A program made the translations under genes and the position numbers. Positions 1 to 10,800 of a stretch of DNA of 64,000 bases are shown in pieces. The stretch is from Dromiciops gliroides (taxonomy: Eukaryota; Chordata; Mammalia; Microbiotheria; Microbiotheriidae). The notes under the pieces are model-generated. The model saw only the letters and a list, made by a program, of their open reading frames with translations, had not been told where the DNA came from and did not search any database. The DNA is taken from positions 98,531,645 through 98,595,644 of the forward strand of contig NC_057862.1 in NCBI RefSeq assembly GCF_019393635.1, given 5' to 3'. Each line of letters starts with the position of its first letter. Position 1 is the first letter of the stretch.

Positions 1-2980
1 ACAATGCCTAATACAGAGTTACTTAAAATAATAAAGTCCCTTTATGAATGTAAAATACAATTTGATTTACCCACAACTTTTTAGGAAAAAAGGCTTTGTG
101 GAAAATAAGACCTACATGGCTAAGTCCGTCTACAAGGTATTAACAGGTTCTTTAGAGGTGCCCCTGGGACTGATGCTCAAGAAAGCACAGTACATATCTG
201 CTGGGAGTTGTAATAATCTGCCCCGTGAGAAGGTTCTGTTGATTTCCTGATTTGAGAGTTCTTAATAATAACTTTACTCAATGTTTACCAAGATGTTTTA
301 TTACTGCCTTCTAAGCAATAATCTGAAAGTGAAGATACTGAAGAAAGTGCATATAGATGCCATAAGATAATCATAAAAGTATCAGAACCGATATTTTCTA
401 TAGTAGTGTTCAATTTAAAGAAAACCTGGTTATAATATAGATGAGTTAGCCTAGAGAAAGTGAGGGGTGACTAATTTTCTTATATAGTATATGATAAACT
501 TTTATAAGGAACATATACTTTTTCCTCTTTTCCATTTCCATTGAGATAAAGAAAATATTTCTTTCTGTGTGACTTAGGTTCTAGAATCTATTTTCCCAAA
601 GGGCTATAAATCTAAAATTCATTGTCATATGTTTGGATTGAACTAGGCTGGCTCCTAGTCCAATTTGCTTACAGATGAGAATGGCCTTAAGATGCAGATG
701 ACCTCTCAGAGTCCTTTCCATACCAGCAATTCAGTAATATCCTTTCCATATCTGCAATTCCCTGACTCAGAGGTCTTTTAATTTGGGTATGTACTTTTTT
801 CAACTAAAATGCATAAATCATGCATTATTGCAGAACCATTTAAACACAGCCAATTGTTTGGACAGTTTCTTGCCAAAATTATCTGTAATGATTTTTTCTT
901 GAATTCCCGGGAGCACAAAATAGCGCTAGCATTTCTATTACTGTTTATTTCGTTAAAGGTCTTTGAACGAGGATATTAAAAATGATAATAGAGTTCTGAT
1001 TATTAACATATAAAATATTTTAAAGTCAGTTTCCTCTGTGTGTGTATAAAATTACAAGTACAGAGATATTTGACTCTTTGAAATCAATAAAATAGGTAAA
1101 AAAAAATACAAGTTGCCTTCTCCGGGTTATTATTTCAACAAAAAAGGGAGAGGAACAATATTGTTGGACTATCTTTGACATCAGTGATATGTGCAAAGTT
1201 GTAAAGTTGGTTATATATTCCAATATTGTTAGATCTATGATCTCATGGATTCAAGTATTTCCTCCAAAAATACATATTGCAGCTTATCCAAGCCTATCCT
1301 TCTTGGGTGGCTCTCATCCATTTCTTCCCATCAGTTTGACACAAAGGTCTTGCCAAGGTGCTGGGGACTGAGGCGAGGATGGCAGGGGTGGGGGGTAGGG
1401 GGCATGGGGGGATCTCCCGTTTTCCTGACACATTGTGTTTATCAGTGGAACACACAGACTATTGGTCACTGAGTCTCACTCTAACCATATAGCCAACCCC
1501 TCTTTTTCACTCAGACATCTTTTTTGGAAATGTCTTTCCTAGCACTTCTCCACAATTTCTTGCTTGTAATGTATTGCAGCCTGCTCACACCCACTATATG
1601 CTTTTCCATTGTCCTTTGGATGATCCTCGATTCTTTGGAAAATGTAGTGCTCCTTGACTACAAGCCATAGAACATGGCCAAAAGAATATTAATATTAAAA
1701 AGATGGGCCTTCCTTTCATGAGGAAGCTTGGGACCATTAAAAAGCTTTCGCAAATTTCCAAAGTCAATCCAGCCCTCCCTCAGGAAGTTGGTTAATATGT
1801 TGAATTTCTTAATTTGCCTTTCTTAAAGTCACTGTAGTTATAAAAATTATCAAATAATCCTTTTGGCCAGAACATAGCAAACAGATTTCTTAATCCTATG
1901 TTTGGTTAGATTATTTTGTTCAGTTGTGGTTACTGTGGAATTTTTAGTGCAGTGACAAAATGTTTGCCTATATGCATAATACACTCTACATGTATATTTT
2001 ACCTGCTGTCAGATAGTTCTTTTCCCTTTTAGCAGAGCAGAAGCTTTTGTTTTGTGTGGGGGAGGAGAGGAAGTTTTGAGAAAATGCATTTGAAATGCTA
2101 GGAATTGTAAAGCAATGTAAAACATTCATTTGAGCATCTATCTCAAAGGACTCCCAAGTAAGTGCTATCAACCATTCTTTGTTGATATAAAACCTTAGTC
2201 ACAGAGAAACTGTTTGACTTTCCCAAGGTCATTCAGCAATGTAGTCATTCAACTTTTAGAATACACTTAATGGTATTGGACCATCTGCTTTTGCAACTTT
2301 TATGCTGATTTATGCTCACAATTTTCACAAATTGTTGGTTTAACAATGGTTCCAATGAACAAATAGTTGAAAAGGGAATTTTTGATGTTCCTGACACAAG
2401 GTCATCTAACAAGGAAATGACAAAGTTAGAGAAAGCAAACTTCCCTATATACTCCCATTAATTGTGTGTAAAGTAAATGTGAAGAATTATCATATGTCCT
2501 ATGAGAAGTACAGCTAAGATACTTTTAAGATTTCTGTTTGCAGTTTACTAAGAATAAGCAATATTTTAAAAATCAGGAAAAAGAAACATTCAAAATAACA
2601 TGAAGTGCATCATAGGCGACTTGAGTCAAGATAAATAACTAGGAAATATTAAGATCTTGCTGGCCACAAAATAAATGCTGTGGAAAAGAGGAATGTGAAA
2701 AGGAAGAAGAAAACATAAGTCTCAACAGATATTGGCAATTACAGTTTGGGGGAAAGGGCACATATGATACTGATGCTGCTCTGAAGAGATAACCTCAGGT
2801 GTCCTTTACTAGCTGATTTGGAGAGTAAAATGAAATGTATACAGGAAAAAAAGTTTATTCGGGGGGTGCTTAGAGTTACTCAGATTTTCTTTGTTCAACA
2901 TCCAATCAAAGGTGATGTTGTTTAAAGGGATGCAGGCAGTGAGCATTTTTCTTTCTTTTCTTTTTTACACAGTTAATATT
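1..2980. other. Intergenic AT-rich sequence downstream of ADRB1
   Basis: No gene, exon with coding character or clear transposon is visible. Short reading frames here lack family similarity and codon bias. A weak MIR-like remnant lies near 2195-2300. The rest looks like diverged unique DNA. Confidence 0.6.
2195..2300 (-). repeat. Possible MIR remnant
   Basis: The plus strand reads like a decayed antisense MIR core (CACAGAGAAACTG, then TTTCCCAAGGTCATTCAGC), the usual order in MIR minus copies. It is very diverged and short. Confidence 0.3.
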
Positions 2981-2999
2981 GCTGAACAAAAAAAGTACT

Positions 3000-3850
3000 T
3001 ATCCGAACCAACCAACATTAAGCACCTACTATGTGTTAGACATTGGGCTAAAAAGTGGATATAAAAAGGATAGCAAACTCTACCGATGGAGGTCAGCACC
3101 TTCTCTACAAACTTATAGTCTTAAGGAGTTGACTATAACACTTAGAGGTCAAGTGTTTTGCTGAGGGTCACACAGCACACATCAGAAGCTGAACTTGAAC
3201 TGTGTTCTTCCTTACTCCAAGGTCAGCTCTCTAGCCACAATACTGTGCTGCTTTGCTTTCAAGGGGCTCTTAGTTTAGTAGGGGGAAATGACACAGAAAT
3301 ATGCAAATACATGATAATTTCAGGAAGAATTGAGCACTAAGAATTACTGGGATCTGGAGAGTCACAGATAAGCTTGAGCTTTGAAGGAAGTGAGAGATTT
3401 TAAGAGGCAGAGGTAAGGAGGAAGTGCATTCCAGGCTGGGACAACTTGTGAAAAATGTATTGGAGGCTGGGGAAAAAAAAAAGTTAAGTTTGAGGTATAT
3501 CAAGTAAACCACTTTGACTAGAATGAGCAGTGCTTAAAGAGGAGCAATGTACAAATGCCTGGAAAGGCAAGACTGTGAAGTGTTTTAAATACCCTACTAG
3601 GGAGTAAGCATTTTATCCTATAGTCAATAGAGCCAAGGAAGGTCTTTAAGTAGGGGAGTGACAAGGGCAGGCTTATGTTTTAGGAAAATCATTTTAGCAG
3701 CTTCATGGGGGATAGTGACTGTCGGCTAGATTCAATAATTTAGGTGAAAGGTGATGACCACAAAGACAGGGTGGCAGTGTGGGTGGAAAGAAAATGAGGG
3801 ATGGAAGTACTTGGGAAATGGTGGGGAGCTAGACTCTGATGGTTTAGTGC
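3000..3850 (-). repeat. L2 LINE, antisense on plus strand
   Basis: The plus strand begins with the reverse complement of the L2 3' end (AAGCACCTACTATGTG). It continues with the antisense L2 body: AGTGCATTCCAGGCTGGGA, GTGACAAGGGCAGGC, and the 'aaatcattttagcagctt' type segment. Old and substituted throughout; a MIR interrupts it. Confidence 0.7.
3135..3258 (-). repeat. MIR/CORE-SINE inside L2
   Basis: GAGGGTCACACAGCACACAT followed by a diverged TGAACTTGAAC box and a CTCTAGCCACAATACTGTGCT end match an antisense MIR. L2 sequence resumes directly afterwards, so the MIR is nested. Confidence 0.55.
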
Positions 3851-4213
3851 ACTGACTTATTTTTTGGTGGGTTTTCCTCCCTTTCTGTGGCTCTACCATT
3901 CCAGTTTTAAAAAAATCTATGCCTGCTCATGAATTTTGAACCTATTTCTTCATATTTATCCAGGCTCACAATGCAAAAATCTTAAATACTTATAAATTAA
4001 GTAATCTTTATTTCTATCGTTTGAATACATATACTATATAATTACAATGTATCAAGCCATCAGCTGGGTAATAATGGGAATCAGCAGACACACAGGTCCA
4101 AGTTAATTTTTTGCATAGTTTGCTGGAAGTCACTGCAACATACTACCTTGCTGTTTGTGACACAAGAGAAGAAGTTTCAGGACTGACTTTCAGTACTAAA
4201 ATTGAAATAATGT

Positions 4214-4216
<3 letters not shown>

Positions 4217-4279
<63 letters not shown>
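4217..4279 (+). repeat. (GT)n microsatellite
   Basis: An uninterrupted run of about 31 GT dinucleotides, likely polymorphic. Confidence 0.98.
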
Positions 4280-4281
<2 letters not shown>

Positions 4282-5283
4282 GAAAGAGGGAAAGAGGAAT
4301 TAATTAAATTCTATTTGCTAATATGACTGTAGTGAGGCTATTTTTAGGTATAATCCAAACACTGCATGTCTTCTCCATTCTGATTAATATAAATTTGGCT
4401 GGGATTCAAAAGAATTAGTATTTTTCTGCACATTATCCTATCAGCTAAAACTACATTATTCTGGGCCAGTATAGTTAGTTATTTGGAGTTTACTGTTCTT
4501 TGAGGCTTTCCCCAACTTATTCATGAGAACTTATTCATGAGGCTCAAGTTATATCAAAAGTGCTTTTGGAAACTCACCATGGTGAGTGTAGTTGATCTTC
4601 ATTTGAACCCTTACTTCATAGCTTTTGTTCAAATTTGGGTTATAAGACCATACTAACACTTTGGGTGCAGAATTTCCGTCACTATAATTTTACATATTAC
4701 TAGGAGGAAGTCAACACATTCAACAAAAATAGGAAATTAAAATAAGTTAGGAAAGTGTGTTTACCAAGGAAGGGCCTTCACAATAGCCACTTAGTAGTTA
4801 TTAATAAAATTTCAATTTCAGAGGTGTGTACCAAAACCTACTTGCAAACTTGTTTTTTTCCAACACTTACATAAAATACCATTAATAAAAGAAGTTTACC
4901 AAAGAATAATTTTTTGTACGATACATATACCATTAATCCCTGAATTTTAATACTGTTGGGAACATCAAAATATTTTTAAAGGTTGGATCATCACATTACA
5001 CAGAACCTTGCAGTGTTACACTTAAACATCACTTGCAAGTGTAGCAGTGTTATTGGGCATGTTATCCTCTTTTTTGATCGTTAAATTATAGATTTCTAGC
5101 ACACAAGAAAAGCAAATATGTATGCTATACACACACTTAACATGTGGACTTTCTGCGTATTTGTTGCACCTTCCCACTCTGTCATATTCTCTCTTCCTTT
5201 CACTCCATTATACAGTATCTTACCAGTGTAAACATGTTTGGCAGTCTGCCTTCCATTGTTAATCTGTGTCTGTTTTTCTTCAA

Positions 5284-5392
5284 GAGAAAGAGACACAGAG
5301 ACACAGAGAGACAGGAGACAGTCATAGAGATGCAGAAAGAGATAGGAAGAGACACATAGAGCAAAAGAGAACAAGAAAGAGAGAAAGAATAG
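5284..5392 (+). repeat. GA/GACACAGA purine-rich low-complexity tract
   Basis: Imperfect repeats of AGAGACACAGAGACACAGAG and related purine words. The open frames on both strands follow from the composition. Confidence 0.85.
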
Positions 5393-7005
5393 TTTTTATG
5401 GATATTTGGAATCATTACCATACTCCTGAATAGATATAATCATATACTTATAAAAACTGTGAGAAACCTGTTGAACACAGAATTTTCTTGGCCCTGAATA
5501 AGTATAAAATTAGCTACAAAATCATAGTATTCTTTTTGGGAAAGAGTTACTAAATTTTATTAAGTAATAGAGGGTTTAAAACTATTTTTTAAATTAAGTA
5601 ATAGAGGATTTAACTAATTTTGAACATTTGTTGTAAAAACCCAGTAAACTTTCTCAGCTTTCCAGGTCCCTAGATGTTAAGGGCCTATTTTTACTGTTTT
5701 TATTCAGGGAAATTTCTTACTTAAATGAGACATTTAAACTGAGAGAATTGGGAAAGCAAAGCATCTGTGGCCACAAGGTCTACTTGAAAAAATGGTTACG
5801 GGGCTATTAATATTCTAGACTAACAGCAGATAAGGAAGGGAATAGAACCGTTTTAAGCTGTTGCCTATTTTTTTTTTTTAAGGATTGTATTTACTTTGCT
5901 GTCTCAGTATTGGTGGAGACTTTGAAACTTTGTAACAGCTTCTGTGTAATTGTGGAAGCCCATGCTACTTGTTCATAAGACCTATTACTATTCACTGAAA
6001 AGTTAATATTTATCTTAATTCAGAGTGAGTACAGTTACTTAAACGTCCCACTAGAAGAACAGTATTCTATCCTGACTTATCTCGAGAGAAAGATCTGAGT
6101 GTTACTTCTCAAAGTTGGCAGATGGAACCTTGACTTGCTTAGCATAAAATTATAAAAGAAAAAACTCAGAAGTGCAATTGTAAAAAGGAAACTAATTTTG
6201 GAGGATGGTCAGTCTTTCACTGGGAGGAATTTCATAATACTCTCACTAGGAGCAAATTACAAAAATATTCTGGATGCTTTTGCATGTTACAAAGCTACTA
6301 AATAAGACGATACCCCCTTCTCCCCCCATGCCCCTTACAATCCCATAGATGGTGTCCCAAAAATCTTAGTCAAGTCGTTTTTATCTATCTGAAATACTGC
6401 TACAAGGATTGATTAGACAAATAAATGGGGAAAAAAACACTTGAATGGAAAATATTTTTATAAATAATCATTAGACCACGGAAGCATTTTACATTCAAAA
6501 TAGCCATTAGAGAAATATACATACTGTACACTGAACTTTGTAGGCTATATATTGGAAACTCAAGAAATTACTCATTTCATTCAAAGTAGGTAACACGTTA
6601 TTCAATCCATGTAGAGTCAACCTTATTTCTTTTGTGCAAAGTAGCCGTTGTTTTACCTGTTGTTTTGAAGATTGTATTTTGAAGATAAAATTACATCTCT
6701 TTACATAATCCAAAATGTTACCTCTGAAGAAAAAGGCAAGTACAGCATATGGGCACCTGCTCAACTAGAAATGGATTGGAAATGCCTTTGGATCTGTCTA
6801 TGGATTTTGGAGGAGAGTTAGAAGCTCACAGTAGGAATATAGCTTTATTTGGTCTAGACCACATTTTGCCAGGCTTTTATGTCAGGAAAGGCTATTATGA
6901 ATAGTTGTATTGGAAATCCAACCCCTATTGCAAGCAAAACAAATGCTATTCTTTTCATTATAGCTGAAAATTATTTCCAAACCTCTATAGACACACTGTA
7001 CATAT

Positions 7006-8523
7006 CTTGATTGTGCTGCATTTGTATTTATTGCACATAGACCATTTACTTACACAGTAGTTAGTTGCACCAGAGTATAAATACTTTATAAAATACACAG
7101 GAGGAAATAGAAATGACACACAAGTGCTAAATAAACAGCAGATTCACGTGAGCACTTGGACATACAAAAATAATAAAAAATCCTTATATTTAAATTTTAA
7201 TATGGATACAGTTACAGTACCATGATAAAATAGTATAAAAAGTCATTTTTTTCCATAAAACATTAACTCAGTAACATAACAGACAAAAAAGTAGAGTTTG
7301 GATTTCAGGTTATTTTCAACTTCCTCTCCTCCCCCCATTAAAATTTGTGTGTGTGTGCAAATAATATCTTCAGTGGACTTTACAGTTTCTAACACTGTGC
7401 AAAAAGGCATTTTGAACCATTCTTTTTATTTTCTTTTTTCCAAATGTGCAGTAATTTCTCTTGACACTAAGACTGTTTCCTCTTATTTACTGTTCTCTCT
7501 TCAAATTGTGACAGAGTCACGTGTCACAGAGGCTCGTGCCTGGTCCTTTAAACTAATATTGATACATAAATAATCTGTTTAATATAAACATATCTTTAAA
7601 AAAAAATCCCTGTGCAATATGCACAGTTTGAGGTAGGAACCCTTCTGCCTCATCACCACTGCCAAGACGTTAGGTTTGCCGTGCAAAAGGAAAGCCAGGT
7701 GGTTTGTTCTAAATAAAACTCTTTTAAAAGGTGAACATGATTTTTGCATCCTTTCCCCTCTGCTTTGTTTAAAGATTTCATCACTCAGACTTTGAAATAA
7801 TGACAAAAAACTTTCATGGCAACCAGAAGAAACTGTCCTATCAAACTGTCCATAGAATCATTTTTTCTCTTACTTTTTAGTTGACTGGTCCAGTTCCCAA
7901 GAATAAGATGGGAACAGCCGACAGTCTTAAAAAGCAGGATTATTAAGTGCTGCTCTTGGAGAAACCAAGTTGACGTTTTTTCTTTTCTCTTTCCCCCCTC
8001 TCAATACCGTATTCTTTTTTCCGTCCCACCTAGCCACCCAACTTAACATTTTCGCAATCCTTGCGGGAAGGATCAGAATTAGACTGGAAAAGATGAAACA
8101 GGAATCGTCTCCCAACTCCCCCGATTAGTCAAGAAGAAAAGTCCCAAACCCCAACTCCCCCCGCCCCCAACTTTCCTTCTGTTCAACGGTCGAGTTGCTT
8201 TTCTGTTTGTCGTGGATGATTCAGACGAGGTATGAAGGATACACTATCACCTGCTTTCGGTCTTGAGTAAACACAGATCCTCTCTTCCCTGTGAAGACAG
8301 TTCAGGGCTTTTGGTTTTCTTCCTCTTGGATTTCCAAACCAGTTTCCTGGGTGGGGGCGTGGGGAAGGGGCGTGGGGGGGTGGGCAAAGCCCCATTCCCC
8401 ACCCCTCCCCGACGACCCCAACCTCGAAACCAACCTGCCCGGTCGCCCCCGCCAGAAAGTAAAAAGAAAACACGAGCCCGGCCCCCGCTTCCACCACCTC
8501 CGCCCCCCCACCAGCGGCCAGTC
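7006..8523 (-). other. ADRB1: Probable ADRB1 3' UTR
   Basis: Sequence downstream of the ADRB1 stop on the minus strand. It goes from GC-rich (8100-8520) to AT-rich, carries no recognisable transposon, and reaches an AATAAA at 7032-7027. The resulting 3' UTR of about 1.5 kb is close to the human one. Several AUUUA pentamers occur in sense, for example around 7075-7090, 7125-7140 and 7565. Beta-1 receptor mRNA is known to be destabilised through AU-rich elements, so these are plausible stability elements. The exact 3' end is inferred. Confidence 0.55.
7027..7032 (-). terminator. ADRB1: Candidate ADRB1 polyadenylation signal
   Basis: Plus strand TTTATT gives AATAAA in sense, in the context GTGCAATAAATACAAATG. 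It lies about 1.49 kb past the stop, consistent with the usual ADRB1 transcript length. Other TTTATT words (7425-7430, 6844-6849) are possible alternatives. Confidence 0.5.
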
Positions 8524-10020
8524 CTATACCTTGGATTCCGAATACGAGTCTTTGCTGTCCCTGTCCTCCAGGCTGGAGTCGCTGTCCCCGGTCGCCCCGC
8601 CGTTGCAGCCGGCCCAGGGCTCCAGGTAGTGAGGCGACGAGGGAAGCAGCTCTCCCTGCTCCGCATACACGGTCGCAGGGGACGGGGTGGCGCAGCCCAC
8701 GGTGGAGCTGCCGCAGCCTAGGGCCGTGGCGGCCCCGGAGCCCCCGCGCGACAGCTCCCCGGCGCTGGCGTGGAGCCGCCGCTCCGCCTGCCGCGGACAG
8801 CACAGCAGCCGCTTGAAGGCCTTGCGGAAGTCCGGGCTACGGCAGTAGATGATGGGGTTGAAGGCCGAGTTGGCGTAGCCCAGCCAGTTGAAGAAGACGA
8901 AGAGCTGGTTGGGCACCAGCTCTCGGTGGAAGACCTTCACCACGTTGGCGAGGAAGAAGGGCAGCCAGCAGAGGGTGAACACGCCCATAATGATGCCCAG
9001 CGTCTTGAGCGCCTTCTGCTCCTTGAGGGCCACGAGGCGCGACGGCCGCCGCTTGCTGGGGCGCCCGTTGGCCAGAGCCGCGCGCGACGGCGGCAGCGCG
9101 GGTGCGGACGCGGGGGGCGACTGGTGGGGCGCGTGGGGCCGCGGCGGCGGCGGCGGCGAGGGCGAGGGCGGTGGGCGCGGGCCGCTGTAGAAGCGCCGCT
9201 CGCAGCGGTCGATCTTCTTCACCTGCTTCTGGGCCTCGCGGAAGACGCGCAGGTAGACGAAGGCCATGATGGACAGCGGCACGTAGAAGGAGACCACGGA
9301 GGAGGCGATGGCGTAAGCCCGGTTGGTGACAAAGTCGCAGCACTTGGGGTCGTTGTAGCAGAGCCGTGCTTCGTCCCCGTCCGCCCGCCACCAGTGCATG
9401 AGGATGGGCAAGAAGGACACGAGCGCCGAGATGGCCCACACGGTGCACACGAGCGCCCGCGCCCGCGCCCGAGTCAGCAGGCTCTGGTAGCGGAACGGGG
9501 ACGTGATGGCGATGTAACGGTCCAGGGCGATGACACACAGCGTCTCGATGCTGGCAGTGACACACAGGACGTCCACGGACGTCCAGAACTCGCAGAAGAA
9601 GGAGCCGTACTCCCAGCGGCCCCACACCACGATGGTGGCCCCGAAAGGCACAACCAGCAGCCCCATGACCAGATCAGCGCTGGCCAGGGAGATGATGAAG
9701 AGGTTGGTGAGCGTCTGCAGACGCTGCGTCTTGGCGATGGCCACGATCACCAGTACGTTGCCCGCCACGATGAGCAACACGATCAGGGCCATGAGCATGC
9801 CCATGCCTGCGGTCCACTGCTGGGACAGGGACACGGGCGCTGGCGTCGTCGAGGTCAGCAGAGAGGAGGCGGGGGAGGCGGGCACCAGCAGCCGGGCGGC
9901 CGTGGCTGCTGCTGCAGTTGCCGCTGTGGCCGCTGCCTCTCCGCCCGCCCCGTCGGGGGCCGGAGAAGGAGATGACAGGTTGTAGGGCTCGTAGCCTAAG
10001 GCGAGCGCCCCATCTCCCAT
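8524..10020 (-). CDS. ADRB1: Beta-1 adrenergic receptor (single exon, complete)
   Basis: A 498-residue class A GPCR. By family knowledge it binds adrenaline and noradrenaline and signals through Gs and adenylyl cyclase, notably in heart and kidney. Seen: N-glycosylation motif NLS at 14-16; seven membrane segments (about 72-97, 104-131, 143-172, 188-209, 234-262, 337-362, 369-393); D116 in TM2; C143 and ECL2 cysteines C221, C227, C228; amine-binding D150; DRY at 167-169; TM5 serines S240, S241, S244; CWLP at 351-354; N378; NPIIY at 388-392; palmitoylation-type C407-C408; PKA-type RRPS at 324-327; C-terminal PDZ ligand ESKV. The start is chosen because it aligns with human Met1 and has a strong context (A at -3, G at +4). 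Human is 477 aa; the extra length is an Ala/Thr-rich N-terminal stretch (28-42), small ICL3 changes and a different tail. Intronless, as in other mammals. No frameshift. Confidence 0.98.
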   Translation of the reverse strand: MGDGALALGYEPYNLSSPSPAPDGAGGEAAATAATAAAATAARLLVPASPASSLLTSTTPAPVSLSQQWTAGMGMLMALIVLLIVAGNVLVIVAIAKTQRLQTLTNLFIISLASADLVMGLLVVPFGATIVVWGRWEYGSFFCEFWTSVDVLCVTASIETLCVIALDRYIAITSPFRYQSLLTRARARALVCTVWAISALVSFLPILMHWWRADGDEARLCYNDPKCCDFVTNRAYAIASSVVSFYVPLSIMAFVYLRVFREAQKQVKKIDRCERRFYSGPRPPPSPSPPPPPRPHAPHQSPPASAPALPPSRAALANGRPSKRRPSRLVALKEQKALKTLGIIMGVFTLCWLPFFLANVVKVFHRELVPNQLFVFFNWLGYANSAFNPIIYCRSPDFRKAFKRLLCCPRQAERRLHASAGELSRGGSGAATALGCGSSTVGCATPSPATVYAEQGELLPSSPHYLEPWAGCNGGATGDSDSSLEDRDSKDSYSESKV

Positions 10021-10137
10021 CGTGAGGAGGAAGTAACTGAAGACGTGCGGTGGGGACGGGGTTGGGCCGTCGTTTGAGGAACCCGAAGAGTCTAGGGGTG
10101 GGAGGGGACGGCGAAAGAGGTCAGGGTCAGAGCCAGG

Positions 10138-10275
10138 TCAAGACAGCTGTCTGCAGCAGCGCGGAGCCGGGGACATCCGCGCAGGGTGCCTTCCCCGCAG
10201 GAGCCGCGCCTGCTGCTGCCTCCCTCCTCTCCCAGGCTGCTGCTGTAGCTGCTGTCGCTGCTGGGACTTCAGCAT
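10138..10275 (-). other. Possible upstream ORF in the ADRB1 leader
   Basis: An ATG at 10275 opens a 45-codon frame, rich in Gln from CAG codons, that ends at 10138, 117 nt before the ADRB1 ATG. An internal in-frame ATG near 10176 would give a 12-residue version. The frame can be opened further upstream to 10347. The beta-2 receptor mRNA has a known inhibitory short uORF; a similar role here is only an analogy and depends on the start site. Confidence 0.3.
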
Positions 10276-10380
10276 GTTTCTGAGCGCTCTGGTCTGGCAG
10301 CTCCTGCACCCAGCACCCCACCCTAACCCGCAGTTAGCTCCCCCCAACCCAGCCCCCTAGGCCTCGCGTCAATATCCTAC

Positions 10381-10390
10381 AGCCAATCAG
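10381..10390 (-). promoter_or_regulatory. CCAAT box (NF-Y type)
   Basis: AGCCAATCAG on the plus strand is a full NF-Y consensus (CTGATTGGCT in ADRB1 sense), about 360 bp upstream of the ADRB1 ATG, with a GC box 11 bp away. Confidence 0.5.
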
Positions 10391-10457
10391 GGATCAAGGC
10401 ACGCCCCTATTTTGTCCCCCACCACCCTCCTCCGCTTTACTGCCCTCCCACGGGCAA

Positions 10458-10465
10458 TTAAGTGG
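10458..10465 (-). promoter_or_regulatory. NKX2-5-like site
   Basis: TTAAGTGG matches the high-affinity NKX2-5 motif. It lies about 440 bp upstream of the start codon of a cardiac-expressed gene. A single short match, so weak alone. Confidence 0.3.
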
Positions 10466-10800
10466 CTCCTGGGAGCCTGGGGTACAAGAGCGCAGAACTC
10501 AGCCCCGCGCCCGGGGACTGGGGACCGTGGCTCCCGATCCTTCGCGAAGGAAACTTGTACTCCGTCCGACCCCACTACAGAGGGCTTGCTCGGTTTGGAG
10601 GGGAGGAGACCGAGGCATTTTAAAGAGAAGGGCGGTTTGCAAAGTCTGAGGTTGGAGGAGTTTGACTGTATGTCTGATTCTCGGATCGTAAAACCTGGCG
10701 GTGTACGTATAAAAAACCGTCCCCTGGTCAGATGGGACATGGCCAGCCTCAGATCTGCAAGTTCAGGGGAGCGGAGGAGGGTGTTATTTGTTAGAGAGAA

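Larger units (their letters stand above)
3851..7000. other. Intergenic DNA between old L2 and ADRB1 3' end
   Basis: Mostly unique AT-rich DNA. It contains the (GT)n tract, a purine-rich low-complexity patch and a 19-bp direct duplication (5560-5578 and 5594-5612, one mismatch). No gene is supported. ORFs of 70-92 codons at 5096-5421 only read through the low-complexity patch. Confidence 0.6.
8380..10620. promoter_or_regulatory. ADRB1: CpG-rich island over ADRB1
   Basis: The base composition changes abruptly from AT-rich flanks to strongly GC-rich, CpG-dense DNA across the whole CDS, the 5' leader and the proximal promoter. This is typical of ADRB1 and other single-exon GPCR genes. Boundaries were set by eye. 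Confidence 0.75.
10021..10800 (-). promoter_or_regulatory. ADRB1: ADRB1 5' leader and candidate proximal promoter
   Basis: GC-rich, transposon-free DNA directly upstream of the ADRB1 start. No TATA box at a sensible position is visible in sense, as expected for a CpG-island promoter. Visible candidates are a CCAAT box (10381-10390), a GC/KLF-type ACGCCCCT (10401-10408) and TTAAGTGG (10458-10465), which matches the NKX2-5 cardiac homeodomain consensus. The transcription start cannot be read from sequence. Confidence 0.55.

Noticed and set aside
5284-5392. CRISPR-like regular repeats
   Set aside because: Purine-rich low complexity without unique spacers; a vertebrate genome.
8183-8803. 206-codon minus ORF over the ADRB1 3' end
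   Set aside because: Out of frame with the receptor and running into the 3' UTR; explained by GC content.
8837-9625. 262-codon minus ORF in another frame
   Set aside because: Overlaps ADRB1 in a shifted frame; no independent evidence.
8770-9975. 401-codon plus-strand ORF antisense to ADRB1
   Set aside because: It mirrors the GC-rich receptor CDS; composition (His/Arg/Gly/Asp rich) and lack of any domain show it is a shadow frame.
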